DNA of 64,000 nucleotides from NCBI RefSeq assembly GCF_003350375.1, contig NZ_QQAR01000008.1:62001-126000 (forward strand), given 5' to 3'. The DNA comes from Flavobacterium sp. AG291 (GTDB lineage: Bacteria > Bacteroidota > Bacteroidia > Flavobacteriales > Flavobacteriaceae). Positions 1 to 8,439 of this stretch are shown piece by piece. The translations under genes were made by a program, and so were the position numbers. Numbering within the stretch: position 1 is the stretch's first letter; each line of letters opens with the position of its first letter. Below the pieces are notes generated by a model. That model did no database searches, was not told where the DNA came from, and saw only the letters and a list, made by a program, of their open reading frames with translations.

Positions 1-261
1 ATCAATAGAAACGGCAATTACCTCCATATTAAGCTCTTTAGTCCATGCTGCATAATTTTCATTTATTGCATCAAGCTCATTAATACAAGGAGCGCACCAT
101 GTTGCCCAAAAACAAAATACATAAAGCTTATCTTTCTCAGCGAAATCATTTTTAACACTAAGTGTTTTATTATCTAATGACTTAAGTGTTACCGATGGCA
201 TTTCTTTTTGCGCATAAGCAGAAACTGTAAGAAACAAAAACAGCAGGGCTAATTTTTTCAT
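1..261 (-). CDS. TlpA/thioredoxin-like protein, 3' end outside window
   Basis: Translating the minus strand from the ATG at 261 gives 87 codons that run off the left edge. The product begins with a Sec signal peptide (MKKLALLFLFLTVSAYAQ) and reaches a thioredoxin-fold active site, FWATWCAPCINE, at about residues 47-58. The CAPC dithiol and its position are typical of TlpA/ResA-type periplasmic thiol-disulfide oxidoreductases. The C-terminal half of the fold is not in the window, so length and the cis-proline cannot be checked. It is divergent from the T9SS protein at 607, which also carries a thioredoxin-like domain. Family call good; the precise substrate is unknown. Confidence 0.8.
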   Translation of the reverse strand, partial: MKKLALLFLFLTVSAYAQKEMPSVTLKSLDNKTLSVKNDFAEKDKLYVFCFWATWCAPCINELDAINENYAAWTKELNMEVIAVSID

Positions 262-464
262 AATTATAAAGTTTAAATAAAACTGCATTTGCAGTAGCGT
301 GCGCAATATTAAAAAAAAATTAACATCTAATAGTATGCGTTTTCGTTAAAAACAAAAAAGAACAGCATAAAATTTAAAAAAAGTTGCATTTTTAGCGGTT
401 AAAAGTCTATCGAACTGGTAGATTATCATGTTTTTTGCCATTTTTTAGATTTTTTTTTACATGA

Positions 465-513
465 TTTGACGAAAAAATTTTGACATGTCATTTTTTTCTA
501 TAATTTCGTCAAA
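465..513. promoter_or_regulatory. Nested inverted repeats in the 262-606 intergenic region
   Basis: The 345-bp gap between the divergent genes ending at 261 and starting at 607 holds no credible gene. TTTGACGAAA (465-474) and TTTCGTCAAA (504-513) form a perfect 10-bp inverted repeat. A perfect palindrome TGACATGTCA (481-490) lies between the arms. A further small dyad ACTGCA-TT-TGCAGT lies at 282-295, near the start of the minus-strand gene. The arrangement looks like regulator binding sites; no regulator can be named. Confidence 0.4.
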
Positions 514-606
514 ATAATTTACATTAGGTTTATATATGCTTAACCCATAACAACTTAATTTAGATTAGAATATAAAAGATAAAATAACAACTATACTATT
601 TAAACT

Positions 607-2151
607 ATGAAAAAAAGACTACTACTTGGCATGATGCTTATGGGTGCCTTTGCTGCAAATGCACAAATCGCAAACGGATCTCCGGCGCCGGAAATTTCAG
701 GACAGCAAATCCTTTCAATTGTAGGGAATGACATAACTTATGGTGAACAAATTTCACTTCAGGCTTATCTAAATGCTGGAAAAACTGTAGTTGTTGATTT
801 GTCAGCAGCTTGGTGTGGCCCATGTTGGTCTTTCCACGAGTCTCATACACTAGAAGATCTTTATGCTGCTTACGGACCAAACGGAAGCGATGAGCTTGCT
901 GTAATATTCGTTGAAGCTGATGACAATACACACATACTTGAATTAGGCGGACAAAGTTTACCTCCAACAGCAGGACAACCTGAACGCGGCCCATCACAAG
1001 GAAACTGGATTGAGGGAACAAATTATCCTATAATCAATAATGATACTGCTGCTGCAGCTTATAATCTTGAAGGTTTTCCATCTCTTTACATAATTACTCC
1101 AAACGGGCAAGATGAACCTGGAACAGTTACTAACCTTGAAAGAGCTTCGTTAGCTACTATGGTTGCAGCTATTAATACTGCAAGAGGTACTGCTATGGTA
1201 GGTGTTGACCATTGGGGCCGAATTGGAGCCGGAGGTGGAAAATACTGTGAATCAGGAGCTACTGTAAGTGCATATGTACAAAGTTACGGACACACTGTAT
1301 CTCATGTAGAAGTACAACTTAAAAAAGATGGGGAAGTAGTAGCAACTCAGCCTTTTGACGTTAACCTGGTTCCTTTTGGAGTAGCTGAAGTAACTTTTGA
1401 TGGTATTATTTCTGAAGAAGGTGCTAACTATCAGGCTATACTTACTCAGGTTAATAATGCTCCGGCAGTTGATACAAACCCTGAAAACAACATCACAGCA
1501 GAATATGATTATGTAACAGGTACTCCGCTTGAATCTACTGATGATATAACTATTACGATTCATACAGATGAGTATCCTAATGAGATGAAACTTTACATCC
1601 TTAGAAACAAACCTCAGGGAGGTTACACTACAGCTGACATAGCATACCAAACACCAAACTACACTAACACACCTACTTATCAGGAAAAAACGTTTACATA
1701 CAATAAAACACTAAGCTCTAATGAGTGTTATACTATCCTCTTAAGTGATGCTTATGGTGATGGTTGGGATGCGAACGAAAATGGTGAAGCTCCAGCACAC
1801 GGCGTAACTATTACAGCTGGAGATGGAACTCTACTGTTTACTCACAATGGTACTTTCCAATACGAGGTTATTAAGGAGACTGCCTTCAAAACAAACGGAA
1901 CTCTTGATAACGAGACTTTCGAAACTAAATCATTAGCTGTATACCCTAACCCTTCTAACGGCATCTTCAATTTTAGCACTGAAGAAACCATCGACGTAAC
2001 GGTTACTGACCTTACAGGTAAAACAGTTCACACTGCTAAAGGTATCGAAAACGGTGGTTCTATCAACCTAAGTGGACTTTCTACAGGTATGTACATCGCT
2101 AAAATAAACGGTGCATCTGGCGAAAGAGTTGAAAAACTAATCATCAAATAG
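607..2151 (+). CDS. Secreted thioredoxin-fold protein with type A T9SS sorting domain
   Basis: This 514-residue protein has an N-terminal signal peptide ending near ANAQ (residue about 19). A thioredoxin-like domain follows, with the dithiol motif AWCGPCW at about residues 68-74. Extracellular beta-rich modules occupy the middle; an NxxYTILLSDAYGDGWD segment near residue 375 resembles secreted Bacteroidota adhesion/ligand modules. The last ~75 residues (YPNPSNGIFNF ... GMYIAKINGASGERVEKLIIK region) have the YPNP start and the GMY-I and KLIIK ends of a T9SS type A sorting domain. The protein should cross the outer membrane by the Por system and be surface-attached or released. A secreted CGPC domain is uncommon; whether it acts as oxidase, reductase or purely structurally cannot be told. 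A terminator follows. Confidence 0.85.
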   Translation: MKKRLLLGMMLMGAFAANAQIANGSPAPEISGQQILSIVGNDITYGEQISLQAYLNAGKTVVVDLSAAWCGPCWSFHESHTLEDLYAAYGPNGSDELAVIFVEADDNTHILELGGQSLPPTAGQPERGPSQGNWIEGTNYPIINNDTAAAAYNLEGFPSLYIITPNGQDEPGTVTNLERASLATMVAAINTARGTAMVGVDHWGRIGAGGGKYCESGATVSAYVQSYGHTVSHVEVQLKKDGEVVATQPFDVNLVPFGVAEVTFDGIISEEGANYQAILTQVNNAPAVDTNPENNITAEYDYVTGTPLESTDDITITIHTDEYPNEMKLYILRNKPQGGYTTADIAYQTPNYTNTPTYQEKTFTYNKTLSSNECYTILLSDAYGDGWDANENGEAPAHGVTITAGDGTLLFTHNGTFQYEVIKETAFKTNGTLDNETFETKSLAVYPNPSNGIFNFSTEETIDVTVTDLTGKTVHTAKGIENGGSINLSGLSTGMYIAKINGASGERVEKLIIK

Positions 2152-2185
2152 TTTTAAACACTATTTAACAGTTATATAATATAAC

Positions 2186-2224
2186 GCTATCGGGAACGGC
2201 TTTTCTGTTTCCGATAGCTTTTTT
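2186..2224 (+). terminator. Rho-independent terminator after the T9SS thioredoxin gene
   Basis: GCTATCGGGAAC (2186-2197) pairs with GTTTCCGATAGC (2207-2218), with one wobble or mismatch, across a 9-nt loop. A six-T run follows. It separates the gene at 607 from that at 2260. Confidence 0.85.
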
Positions 2225-2259
2225 AATAAAAACGCATACATTAAATTAAATTCGGAAAA

Positions 2260-2985
2260 ATGAAAAAGATTATTTTAGCAGCTGCACTTTTTGTTGGTGT
2301 TTTTGCTCAGGCACAAATTATAGTAATGGATGGTGATGTAGAACTTCAAAATAACCAGACATATACTTACAATGTTTATGGATCAGAAGCGAAAATGCAT
2401 TTTTTGGTTTTAAACAATACTGAAGAAACCATTAATGTTAAGCTTAAAATGGTTGATTCAGATGTAAATCCTTTAGGAAATCAGGTACAATTTTGTTACG
2501 GAGGATACTGCTTTAATACTGCACCTGAAGGTACTTTGGCTCCTCCGGGTGTAGCAAATGAATACACAGAGGTATTGCCAAACGGAACAAGTGGGGCAGA
2601 AAACTACTTTTACAATCAGTACCAATCTCCTGTAAGCTACACCATGGCACTTGTACACGTAAACGCTGCCGGAGAGCAAACAGGTGAACCGATTATTACT
2701 TTCACGTATAAATACGACCCTACAGCATCAACTACTGATTTTGCTTCTCTTGAGAAAATGGGTATCGTAGTAAATAACACTGTAGTAAAAAACACACTTG
2801 ACGTTACTGCTAACCAAAATGCAAAACTTCAGATCGTTAACATCAACGGACAAATCGTAAAATCGGCTACTGTTGTTAATGGTTCTCAGGCAATCGACCT
2901 TTCATCAGTTGCAGCGGGTGTTTACTTTGCACGTTTTACTACCGAAGAAAACAAAACAGCTCAGATAAAGTTTGTTAAAAACTAA
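2260..2985 (+). CDS. Small secreted protein with T9SS type A sorting domain
   Basis: The 241-residue product has a signal peptide (MKKIILAAALFVGVFAQAQ). It then has a ~150-residue beta-rich domain with a paired-cysteine segment (VQFCYGGYCFN, about residues 76-86). From about residue 170 a T9SS sorting domain begins, with the LQIVNINGQIVKS strand, AIDLSSVAAGVYFARF and a basic C-terminal IKFVKN. The middle domain is not recognised. It lies 108 bp after the previous gene, beyond a terminator, and just before an Omp28-like lipoprotein. The three genes may form a functional cluster of secreted thiol-related proteins, but only the targeting of this one is really supported. Confidence 0.8.
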   Translation: MKKIILAAALFVGVFAQAQIIVMDGDVELQNNQTYTYNVYGSEAKMHFLVLNNTEETINVKLKMVDSDVNPLGNQVQFCYGGYCFNTAPEGTLAPPGVANEYTEVLPNGTSGAENYFYNQYQSPVSYTMALVHVNAAGEQTGEPIITFTYKYDPTASTTDFASLEKMGIVVNNTVVKNTLDVTANQNAKLQIVNINGQIVKSATVVNGSQAIDLSSVAAGVYFARFTTEENKTAQIKFVKN

Positions 2986-3026
2986 TACGCATTAGCTTAA
3001 AAGCACCAATGCACGCTTACATTACA

Positions 3027-4082
3027 ATGAAAAAGAATTTTATCCTGATAGTTGCAGCCCTACTTATCGTTATAGGCTGTTCAACTGATTATGAAATATT
3101 AGAATCCCAGACAAACATCAGCCTTACTGCCGATAAATCTGTTCAGGTAATTGGAAACCCCGTTACATTTACAGTAAAAGACGCTAAAGGCGATGAACTG
3201 ACTGAAGAGGCTGAATTTTATGTTGATGGCAACAAAATTGAAGGCAACACATTCACATCTGATGTTGTTGGAAATTTTGAAGTAACAGCTGTTTACAATG
3301 CCGTAACTTCATCACCATTAATGATAAACTATCACGACGGAACAGGAATCAACTTCAGGAAAAGAATGCTGATTGAAGATTACACAGGCACATGGTGCGG
3401 ATGGTGCCCAAGGGTTGCGCATGCTATAGAATTGGTTCATAATCAAACCGAAGATGCTATAGCAGTAGCCATCCACGGTCCGGGAAAAAATCCTAATGAC
3501 ACCGGATATGATCCATACACCTATGACACTTCTGCATTTGAAACAGCAATGAACCTTGCTCCGGGATATCCTAAAGGATACCTGAACAGAAACATTCAGT
3601 GGGCTTTCCCTGAACCGAACAATATCAATCAAGCCATAGCTCTAACACAGGGTGAAAACCCAAAGCTTGGTGTTGCTATGACATCTTCTATTGCTAACGG
3701 TAATATTAGTATGGATGTAAATGTAATGTTTGGTAAAGATTTCAGTAATAACCTTAAATTGGTAGTATACGTAGTTGAAAACGGGCTTATTTATGAGCAG
3801 CACAACTATACTTCATATTATGACGGGGTTGACCTACTGGAAGACTACGAGCATAATCATGTGCTTAGAGATCCGCTTACGGGAATGACCGGTGAAGCTA
3901 TTACTGCTGACCAAACAAAAATTGGCCAGACATATACAAGAACTTTCAATGTTGCGGTACCTGCAAATGTTGCTAATACTGCTAACATAGAGTTTATCGC
4001 TTTTGTAATTGATGAAACCGGAAGGGTGATTAACGTGAGAAAATCATCTCCTGGTGAAACTCAGGAAATCGAGCTTCTTTAA
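3027..4082 (+). CDS. Omp28-related lipoprotein with thioredoxin-like CGWC motif
   Basis: The start at 3027 is preferred over an in-frame ATG at 3009. It gives a clean lipoprotein signal (MKKNFILIVAALLIVIGCS, lipobox IGC), while the longer version puts six polar residues in front. The mature protein has an N-terminal Ig-like domain (about residues 30-100, 'PVTFTVKDAKGDEL'). A thioredoxin-like domain follows with the motif DYTGTWCGWCPR, as in Omp28/PF11551-type outer-membrane lipoproteins of Porphyromonas and Flavobacteria, and then a C-terminal beta domain. 351 residues. It lies 41 bp behind the T9SS gene, probably co-transcribed, and is followed by a terminator. Role: likely thiol chemistry or adhesion at the outer membrane; not proven. 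Confidence 0.8.
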   Translation: MKKNFILIVAALLIVIGCSTDYEILESQTNISLTADKSVQVIGNPVTFTVKDAKGDELTEEAEFYVDGNKIEGNTFTSDVVGNFEVTAVYNAVTSSPLMINYHDGTGINFRKRMLIEDYTGTWCGWCPRVAHAIELVHNQTEDAIAVAIHGPGKNPNDTGYDPYTYDTSAFETAMNLAPGYPKGYLNRNIQWAFPEPNNINQAIALTQGENPKLGVAMTSSIANGNISMDVNVMFGKDFSNNLKLVVYVVENGLIYEQHNYTSYYDGVDLLEDYEHNHVLRDPLTGMTGEAITADQTKIGQTYTRTFNVAVPANVANTANIEFIAFVIDETGRVINVRKSSPGETQEIELL

Positions 4083-4107
4083 GAAATTCTTATCTAAGAT
4101 ATTTAAA

Positions 4108-4136
4108 ACCATCAGCTAGCGCTGGTGGTTTTTTTT
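4108..4136 (+). terminator. Rho-independent terminator
   Basis: ACCATCAGC (4108-4116) pairs with GCTGGTGGT (4121-4129) over a 4-nt loop, with one G-T pair. A run of eight Ts follows. It ends the 2260-4082 unit. Confidence 0.85.
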
Positions 4137-4291
4137 ATGCCACTATGGAATGTAAAAACTATGCAGCAACACTAAATATTAGAAAAATGTTTCATTTTAT
4201 AAGATGCAACCTATTAAGCGTTAAAAAAAAGGCTTAAGAAATATAATCAGGTTACTTTGCATTGTCATATTAACCAAAGACAATCCTGATT

Positions 4292-4939
4292 ATGAAAAAA
4301 ATACACCTTTACTTATTCACTTTATTATTTTTAGTTACAGCTTGTGGCACAAATACGTCGGTAACCGGATCGTATAAAGATGCAGCTGCACCTCAGAAAG
4401 CTTATAGCAAAGTCTTTATCGTTGCTATTTCAGACAGGGCTGCTGCAAGGCAAACCGTTGAAAACGGACTGGCTCAGTTAATAGCCTCAAGAGGATCTGC
4501 TACGGTAAAAAGTTCAGATGTATTACCTCCCAATTTCAGATCCGGTGACGTTACAAAAGACAAAGAACTTATTTTAAAAAAAATAAGAGAAACCAATTGT
4601 GATGGAATACTAACAGTAGCATTAGTAAATCAGGAACATGAAACCCGTTATGTTCCGGGAACTACAAATTACTACCCTATGGGTTTTGGTTATTATGGTG
4701 GTTTCGGTACATATTATACTTACGGTTATAACAACTTTTATACCCCAGGCTATTATACCGATGATAAGATATACTACCTTGAATCGAACCTATACGATGC
4801 CGAATCCGAAAAAATGGTTTGGTCTGTTCAGTCTAAAACCTACAATCCTGCATCATTGGATGATTTTCTTGCGGGTTACAACAAAGCTCTTTCGGCTCAG
4901 ATGGACAAAGACAATGTAATGATGTCTTCTAAGAAGTAA
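4292..4939 (+). CDS. Lipoprotein with a Gly/Tyr-rich central patch, function unknown
   Basis: The 215-residue product starts with a lipoprotein signal (MKKIHLYLFTLLFLVTACGT, lipobox TAC|G). The N-terminal half (about 35-120) reads as an alternating alpha/beta domain ('YSKVFIVAISDRAAARQTVENGL', 'SRGSATVKSSDVLPP'), as in small Bacteroidota envelope lipoproteins related to DUF4136. Residues about 130-155 are unusually rich in Gly, Tyr and Phe (FGYYGGFGTYY and GYNNFYTPGYY). The C-terminal half returns to an ordinary beta pattern (YYLESNLYDAESEKMVWSVQS). No family can be named with certainty. It is followed after 69 bp by a DUF202 protein in the same direction, possibly an operon. Confidence 0.7.
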   Translation: MKKIHLYLFTLLFLVTACGTNTSVTGSYKDAAAPQKAYSKVFIVAISDRAAARQTVENGLAQLIASRGSATVKSSDVLPPNFRSGDVTKDKELILKKIRETNCDGILTVALVNQEHETRYVPGTTNYYPMGFGYYGGFGTYYTYGYNNFYTPGYYTDDKIYYLESNLYDAESEKMVWSVQSKTYNPASLDDFLAGYNKALSAQMDKDNVMMSSKK

Positions 4940-5008
4940 AAATACTTTAACCGGAGTAAATATATTATTGAACAATACCTCCATTGAAATTACCAAACAC
5001 ATCAAAAC

Positions 5009-5425
5009 ATGGCCATGAAGAAAATACACTCCAGTTTTCATCAGATAGTTCCGGTAAGGAAATTCAGGGATTATCTAACGGCAGAACAAACCGATCTAGC
5101 CTTGGAAACAACACATCTGGCGTGGGTGCGTACTACACTTGTCATGATCTTAGCCGGACTGTGTATCAGCAAGGGACCACAGATACTTTCTGAAGCAAAA
5201 CTATTAACTCAGGAAATAATTGCCGAAAGCAATATTATGGGCATTGTCCTTGTTGTGACCGGCACTGTACTTTTAACCGTTATTACGTTTTACTTCTTAC
5301 TGCGAAGAAAGCAACTATCAAGTGTTAGCAAAATAAATTCATATACATTAATTCCAATGCTACTAATATCAGCCTTTACTGTATTAGTAGGCACCGGGAT
5401 AAGTTATTTACTCATAGTAACCTAA
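5009..5425 (+). CDS. DUF202 / YidH-family inner-membrane protein
   Basis: A 138-residue protein whose residues ~22-55 carry the DUF202 signature (DYLTAEQTDLALETTHLAWVRT, then a hydrophobic helix). Two further membrane helices follow, at about 72-97 and 110-135. DUF202 proteins are small multi-helix membrane proteins of unknown function. Two in-frame ATGs (5009 and 5015) are equally possible starts; the difference is two residues. It follows the lipoprotein at 4292 and precedes a membrane-anchored AraC gene on the same strand. Confidence 0.75.
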   Translation: MAMKKIHSSFHQIVPVRKFRDYLTAEQTDLALETTHLAWVRTTLVMILAGLCISKGPQILSEAKLLTQEIIAESNIMGIVLVVTGTVLLTVITFYFLLRRKQLSSVSKINSYTLIPMLLISAFTVLVGTGISYLLIVT

Positions 5426-5518
5426 ATGTTAAAATTTTAACCAATTTGACATTTTATTAACGTATTGCAGTTGAAATAAAGTCTAAATTAGTAAGACCAA
5501 CAGCCAATACACCTTATT

Positions 5519-6691
5519 ATGATTACAAATTTACTATCCACTATGTTCTTTTTAGCCGGAATGATTGGATTGATAGTTTCAGTCATTATCATTTGCAAAA
5601 AGGAAAACATCTTACAAAACTTACTTCTTAGCCTTTGCCTTTTTGCATTATCCTGCTCCTGCATCTATGGCTTATATACCAGTAGCCTGCATTTCTATCT
5701 CAATGAAGCTTCTCCTTTAAAATCATTAGCCTTTATTGTTGCTCCATGCGCTTATTTATACACCAAGAAAACTACCAGTCCATCTCTGGTATTCAAATGG
5801 TATCATTCGCTGAATTTTTTGCCCGCTTTACTCTATCTTTTTTATACAGTTACAAGTAACTCACAAATCGTTAATCCAAATTTTTGGGTATTTAACACTG
5901 TTGACTACACTACCGATTTTTATGCTTTTAATATGCTGGTTAGCCTTGCATGGTTACTTTATGCCTACACGCAGGCATTAATTACATTTACCAATACGGA
6001 TAAACTTGTTTTACTCTCAGCAAAAAAAACCATATGGCTTAAATGTTTTAGCTTTTTAATACTATCACTATTCATTGGGCTGTTCATCCAAAAAGTTTAT
6101 GGTCTTTCTTTCGGCGTAAACTTCAATATTATTAACGACTTCATTATTTCAGCGATACTGTTAGGAGCGGGCTATGTGGCTTTTTACAAGCCTTCTGTGT
6201 TTTTTGACACAAAAAAACTTCACGAAGACTACCTAAAAACATTAGAGGTAATTACCGAAGCCCCTTCAATCAATGAAGTTGAGCACTGTAAGGCACAAGC
6301 AATTGTATTGTCCGACAAAAAGATACTGGAGTACTCTGCTCAGATAGAAAAGGCATTAATAGATAAACCTTACCTTAAAAAGGGATTTGTGATACGTGAC
6401 CTCTCTGAACTGACTGATATACCTGTACATCATCTGTCGCATTTTATAAATTCCTATCATAACCTGCACTTTCAGGATTTTATAAATAAAAAAAGAATTG
6501 AATACCTCATCCAGCAACTCGGCGACAGTGAATGGAAAAGCCTTTCGCTTGAAGGCCAGGCATGGGCTGTAGGCTTTAAATCCAGGACAACATTTTTCAG
6601 GGCTTTTACCAAGCTCATGGGAAAATCTCCTTCAGAGTACCTGAATTCTCTCAACGAAGCTAAACTTAAAAACTATTCTGCAACAGCATAA
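5519..6691 (+). CDS. Membrane-anchored AraC-family transcriptional regulator
   Basis: The 390-residue product has an N-terminal half with about seven hydrophobic helices (residues 5-235). A cytoplasmic linker follows, then a C-terminal AraC DNA-binding domain (about 285-380): 'FVIRDLSELTDIPVHHLSHFIN' is the first HTH and 'GFKSRTTFFRAFTKLMGKSPSEYL' the second, including the conserved GF-S-F-R-F-K-G-P-Y pattern. Seven-helix-plus-AraC regulators are common in Flavobacteriaceae and probably sense an envelope or extracellular signal. The target is unknown. The gene stands alone, ended by its own terminator. Confidence 0.85.
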   Translation: MITNLLSTMFFLAGMIGLIVSVIIICKKENILQNLLLSLCLFALSCSCIYGLYTSSLHFYLNEASPLKSLAFIVAPCAYLYTKKTTSPSLVFKWYHSLNFLPALLYLFYTVTSNSQIVNPNFWVFNTVDYTTDFYAFNMLVSLAWLLYAYTQALITFTNTDKLVLLSAKKTIWLKCFSFLILSLFIGLFIQKVYGLSFGVNFNIINDFIISAILLGAGYVAFYKPSVFFDTKKLHEDYLKTLEVITEAPSINEVEHCKAQAIVLSDKKILEYSAQIEKALIDKPYLKKGFVIRDLSELTDIPVHHLSHFINSYHNLHFQDFINKKRIEYLIQQLGDSEWKSLSLEGQAWAVGFKSRTTFFRAFTKLMGKSPSEYLNSLNEAKLKNYSATA

Positions 6692-6710
6692 ACCAATACA
6701 ACCAATAATT

Positions 6711-6736
6711 AAGGAAACCTCGTGTTTCCTTTTTTT
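6711..6736 (+). terminator. Rho-independent terminator after the AraC gene
   Basis: AAGGAAAC (6711-6718) pairs with GTTTCCTT (6724-6731) across a 5-nt loop. It is followed by continuous Ts to 6736. Confidence 0.8.
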
Positions 6737-6830
6737 ATTAAATAAGATATGTGTAACGTACTTTTTATAATATCTTAAATGATAACGATTAAATCACTGC
6801 TTGTCATTAAACATATTATAATGTAGTTTT

Positions 6831-7331
6831 TTATGATTGTTTGTCAAAATAATCCGGCGGATAGAGCTTTTGTCCATACCTTTCGGCAGTTTCCATAATT
6901 TTAGCCCTTTCCTCATAGGTAGGCGGCTGAGGCTTCTCTCCTTCCCTTAATGGTTTTGAAACCTCTTTAAAAAAAGCATCAAGTCCTGCAGGAGCTACCA
7001 CACATAACAGCTTTGCCATTTCGCCCGATATATTCTTAAAATTATGCACTGGCCCACCTTCGGGAATAGTTACTGCAGCACCTTTTCTGGCCGTATATGT
7101 TCCTGATTTTGTCCTGAACTCCACTTCCCCTTCCAACACATAAAAACTTTCCTGAAACAACGGATGTTCGTGCGGTACAGGACCACTGCCCGGCGGCATG
7201 TTCATTTCTATAATAGCCAGTTTATCATTAGTTTGTCCTCCGGTGAGTACAACCCTGTAATTAGAGCCTGCAATAAAAAGAGCATCGCCTTCTTCAGGAC
7301 CTGTTATGATGAGTGGTTTTGATTCAGCCAT
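6831..7331 (-). CDS. Cupin-domain protein
   Basis: The start at 7331 (MAESKPLIITGPEEGDALF) is chosen. An upstream in-frame start at 7379 would place the terminator of the preceding gene inside the coding region. The 166-residue product has a single cupin barrel. The first motif is PHEHPLFQESFYVLEGEVEF (His pair and Glu as metal ligands, about residues 53-72) and the second ends 'IPEGGPVHNFKN' with the third His. A proline-rich C-terminal tail follows. Substrate and metal are not deducible; many relatives are annotated as quercetin dioxygenase-like cupins. It lies downstream of the DUF808 gene in the same direction, beyond a terminator. Confidence 0.8.
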   Translation of the reverse strand: MAESKPLIITGPEEGDALFIAGSNYRVVLTGGQTNDKLAIIEMNMPPGSGPVPHEHPLFQESFYVLEGEVEFRTKSGTYTARKGAAVTIPEGGPVHNFKNISGEMAKLLCVVAPAGLDAFFKEVSKPLREGEKPQPPTYEERAKIMETAERYGQKLYPPDYFDKQS

Positions 7332-7354
7332 GATTAAAAATTTACTTAAAAGTA

Positions 7355-7380
7355 ATAAAAAATGCCCCTCGCGGAGCATT
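7355..7380 (-). terminator. Terminator of the DUF808 gene
   Basis: On the minus strand, AATGCTCC (7380-7373) pairs with GGGGCATT (7368-7361) with one mismatch. It is followed by a T run (7360-7355). It lies between the DUF808 gene and the cupin. Confidence 0.65.
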
Positions 7381-7401
7381 TCATATTTTGTACCTGTAAC
7401 C

Positions 7402-8274
7402 TTACGCAGGCTTTACAAGCGACAGTATCTTTTTGCCGATAGTCATCAGAATAACTGCAGCAATTCCGCCAACAAGCCCAATAACTACTTCTTTTGCTAT
7501 AGATGGCCATTCCGGAAGAAAATGGTGCAGGTACTCAATGTTATGTGCAAAAATACCACCTGACACCATGATAAGTGCAAGCGTACCAATCACAGCAAGT
7601 GCCTTAATAACTACAGGCAATGCTTTAACAAGCAAATTACCCAACGCCCCTAAAAAGCCTTTATCGTTAGAACGTCGTATAAGGCTGAAACCCGCATCAT
7701 CCATACGTACAATAAGTGCAACGATTCCGTATACACCTACAGTAGCCAGAAAGCCAACTACAACGACAGTCAGTATCTGTGTCATCAATGGTTTTCCTAA
7801 GGTACTTCCTAATGCAATGATAACGATCTCGATAGACAATATAAAGTCGGTAGTAATGGCCGATTTCACTTTGGCTTTTTCTTCTTCAGGGCCATCGGTA
7901 TCCTCTGCATCTTCTATTACTTCATGACCAGTTTTAGTGCGATGAAACAGGAACTCGATAATCTTCTCTACGCCCTCATAGGCAAGATAAATACCTCCCA
8001 ATACCAAAGCCCATTTAATAGCTACAGGAAAAAAGTAATTCAGCAATAAGGCAATAGGGATAATGATTAACTTGTTAAGAAGTGAGCCTTTGGTAATAGC
8101 CCAAAGTACAGGCAGCTCACGCGACGATAAAAAGCCCGTGGCCTTTTCAGCATTAACTGCGAGGTCATCACCAAGTATAGCGGCTGTTTTTTGGGTAGCC
8201 ACTTTACTCGTTACTGCAATATCATCCATCAATGCTGCGATATCATCAAGAATCGCAAAAATTCCTCCTGCCAT
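7402..8274 (-). CDS. DUF808 family inner-membrane protein (YedI-like)
   Basis: A 290-residue polytopic membrane protein that begins with the highly characteristic MAGGIFAILDDIAALMDD segment of DUF808/YedI. It continues with 'TQKTAAILGDDLAVNAEKATGF'. Hydrophobic helices lie at about 68-90, 95-110, 150-185, 220-250 and 265-285. A charged stretch 'EDAEDTDGPEEEKAKVKSAITTDFILSIEI' occurs near residue 125-150. Length matches the family (about 290-305). Function of the family is unknown. Single gene, terminated at 7355-7380. Confidence 0.85.
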   Translation of the reverse strand: MAGGIFAILDDIAALMDDIAVTSKVATQKTAAILGDDLAVNAEKATGFLSSRELPVLWAITKGSLLNKLIIIPIALLLNYFFPVAIKWALVLGGIYLAYEGVEKIIEFLFHRTKTGHEVIEDAEDTDGPEEEKAKVKSAITTDFILSIEIVIIALGSTLGKPLMTQILTVVVVGFLATVGVYGIVALIVRMDDAGFSLIRRSNDKGFLGALGNLLVKALPVVIKALAVIGTLALIMVSGGIFAHNIEYLHHFLPEWPSIAKEVVIGLVGGIAAVILMTIGKKILSLVKPA

Positions 8275-8385
8275 AGTTGTTTTTGGTTGTTAAGCAGCAA
8301 AAATAGGGAAATTTGAGGGAGTTTGCGAGAGAGATGGGTAAGTTTAACTTGTGTTAAGATAATTTGTTTTTGTGGCACGGATTAC

Positions 8386-8414
8386 AAAAAATGCTCCCGC
8401 ATAGCGGGAGCATT
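8386..8414 (-). terminator. Orphan terminator, probably the original tRNA-Ser terminator
   Basis: AATGCTCCCGC (8390-8400) and GCGGGAGCATT (8404-8414) form a perfect 11-bp stem with a 3-nt loop. On the minus strand a T run follows (8390-8386). No minus-strand gene lies upstream within the adjacent DNA except the 15-bp tRNA fragment at 8425-8439. This fits the terminator of tRNA-Ser, cut away from its gene by insertion of the element. Confidence 0.75.
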
Positions 8415-8424
8415 GATTTCTTTG

Positions 8425-8439
8425 GCAGAGAGGAAGGGA
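8425..8439 (-). repeat. Left attachment site: displaced 3' end of tRNA-Ser
   Basis: GCAGAGAGGAAGGGA is identical to 19323-19337, the T-stem/acceptor end and discriminator base of tRNA-Ser (plus one downstream base). To the left is chromosomal DNA with the old tRNA terminator; to the right the element begins. Similarity stops immediately after the 15 bases (C instead of T). Confidence 0.8.

Noticed and set aside
7433..7927. 164-codon plus-strand frame opposite the DUF808 gene
   Set aside because: It is antisense to a clear DUF808 gene; its Thr/Ile/Ser-rich composition is a shadow of membrane helix codons.
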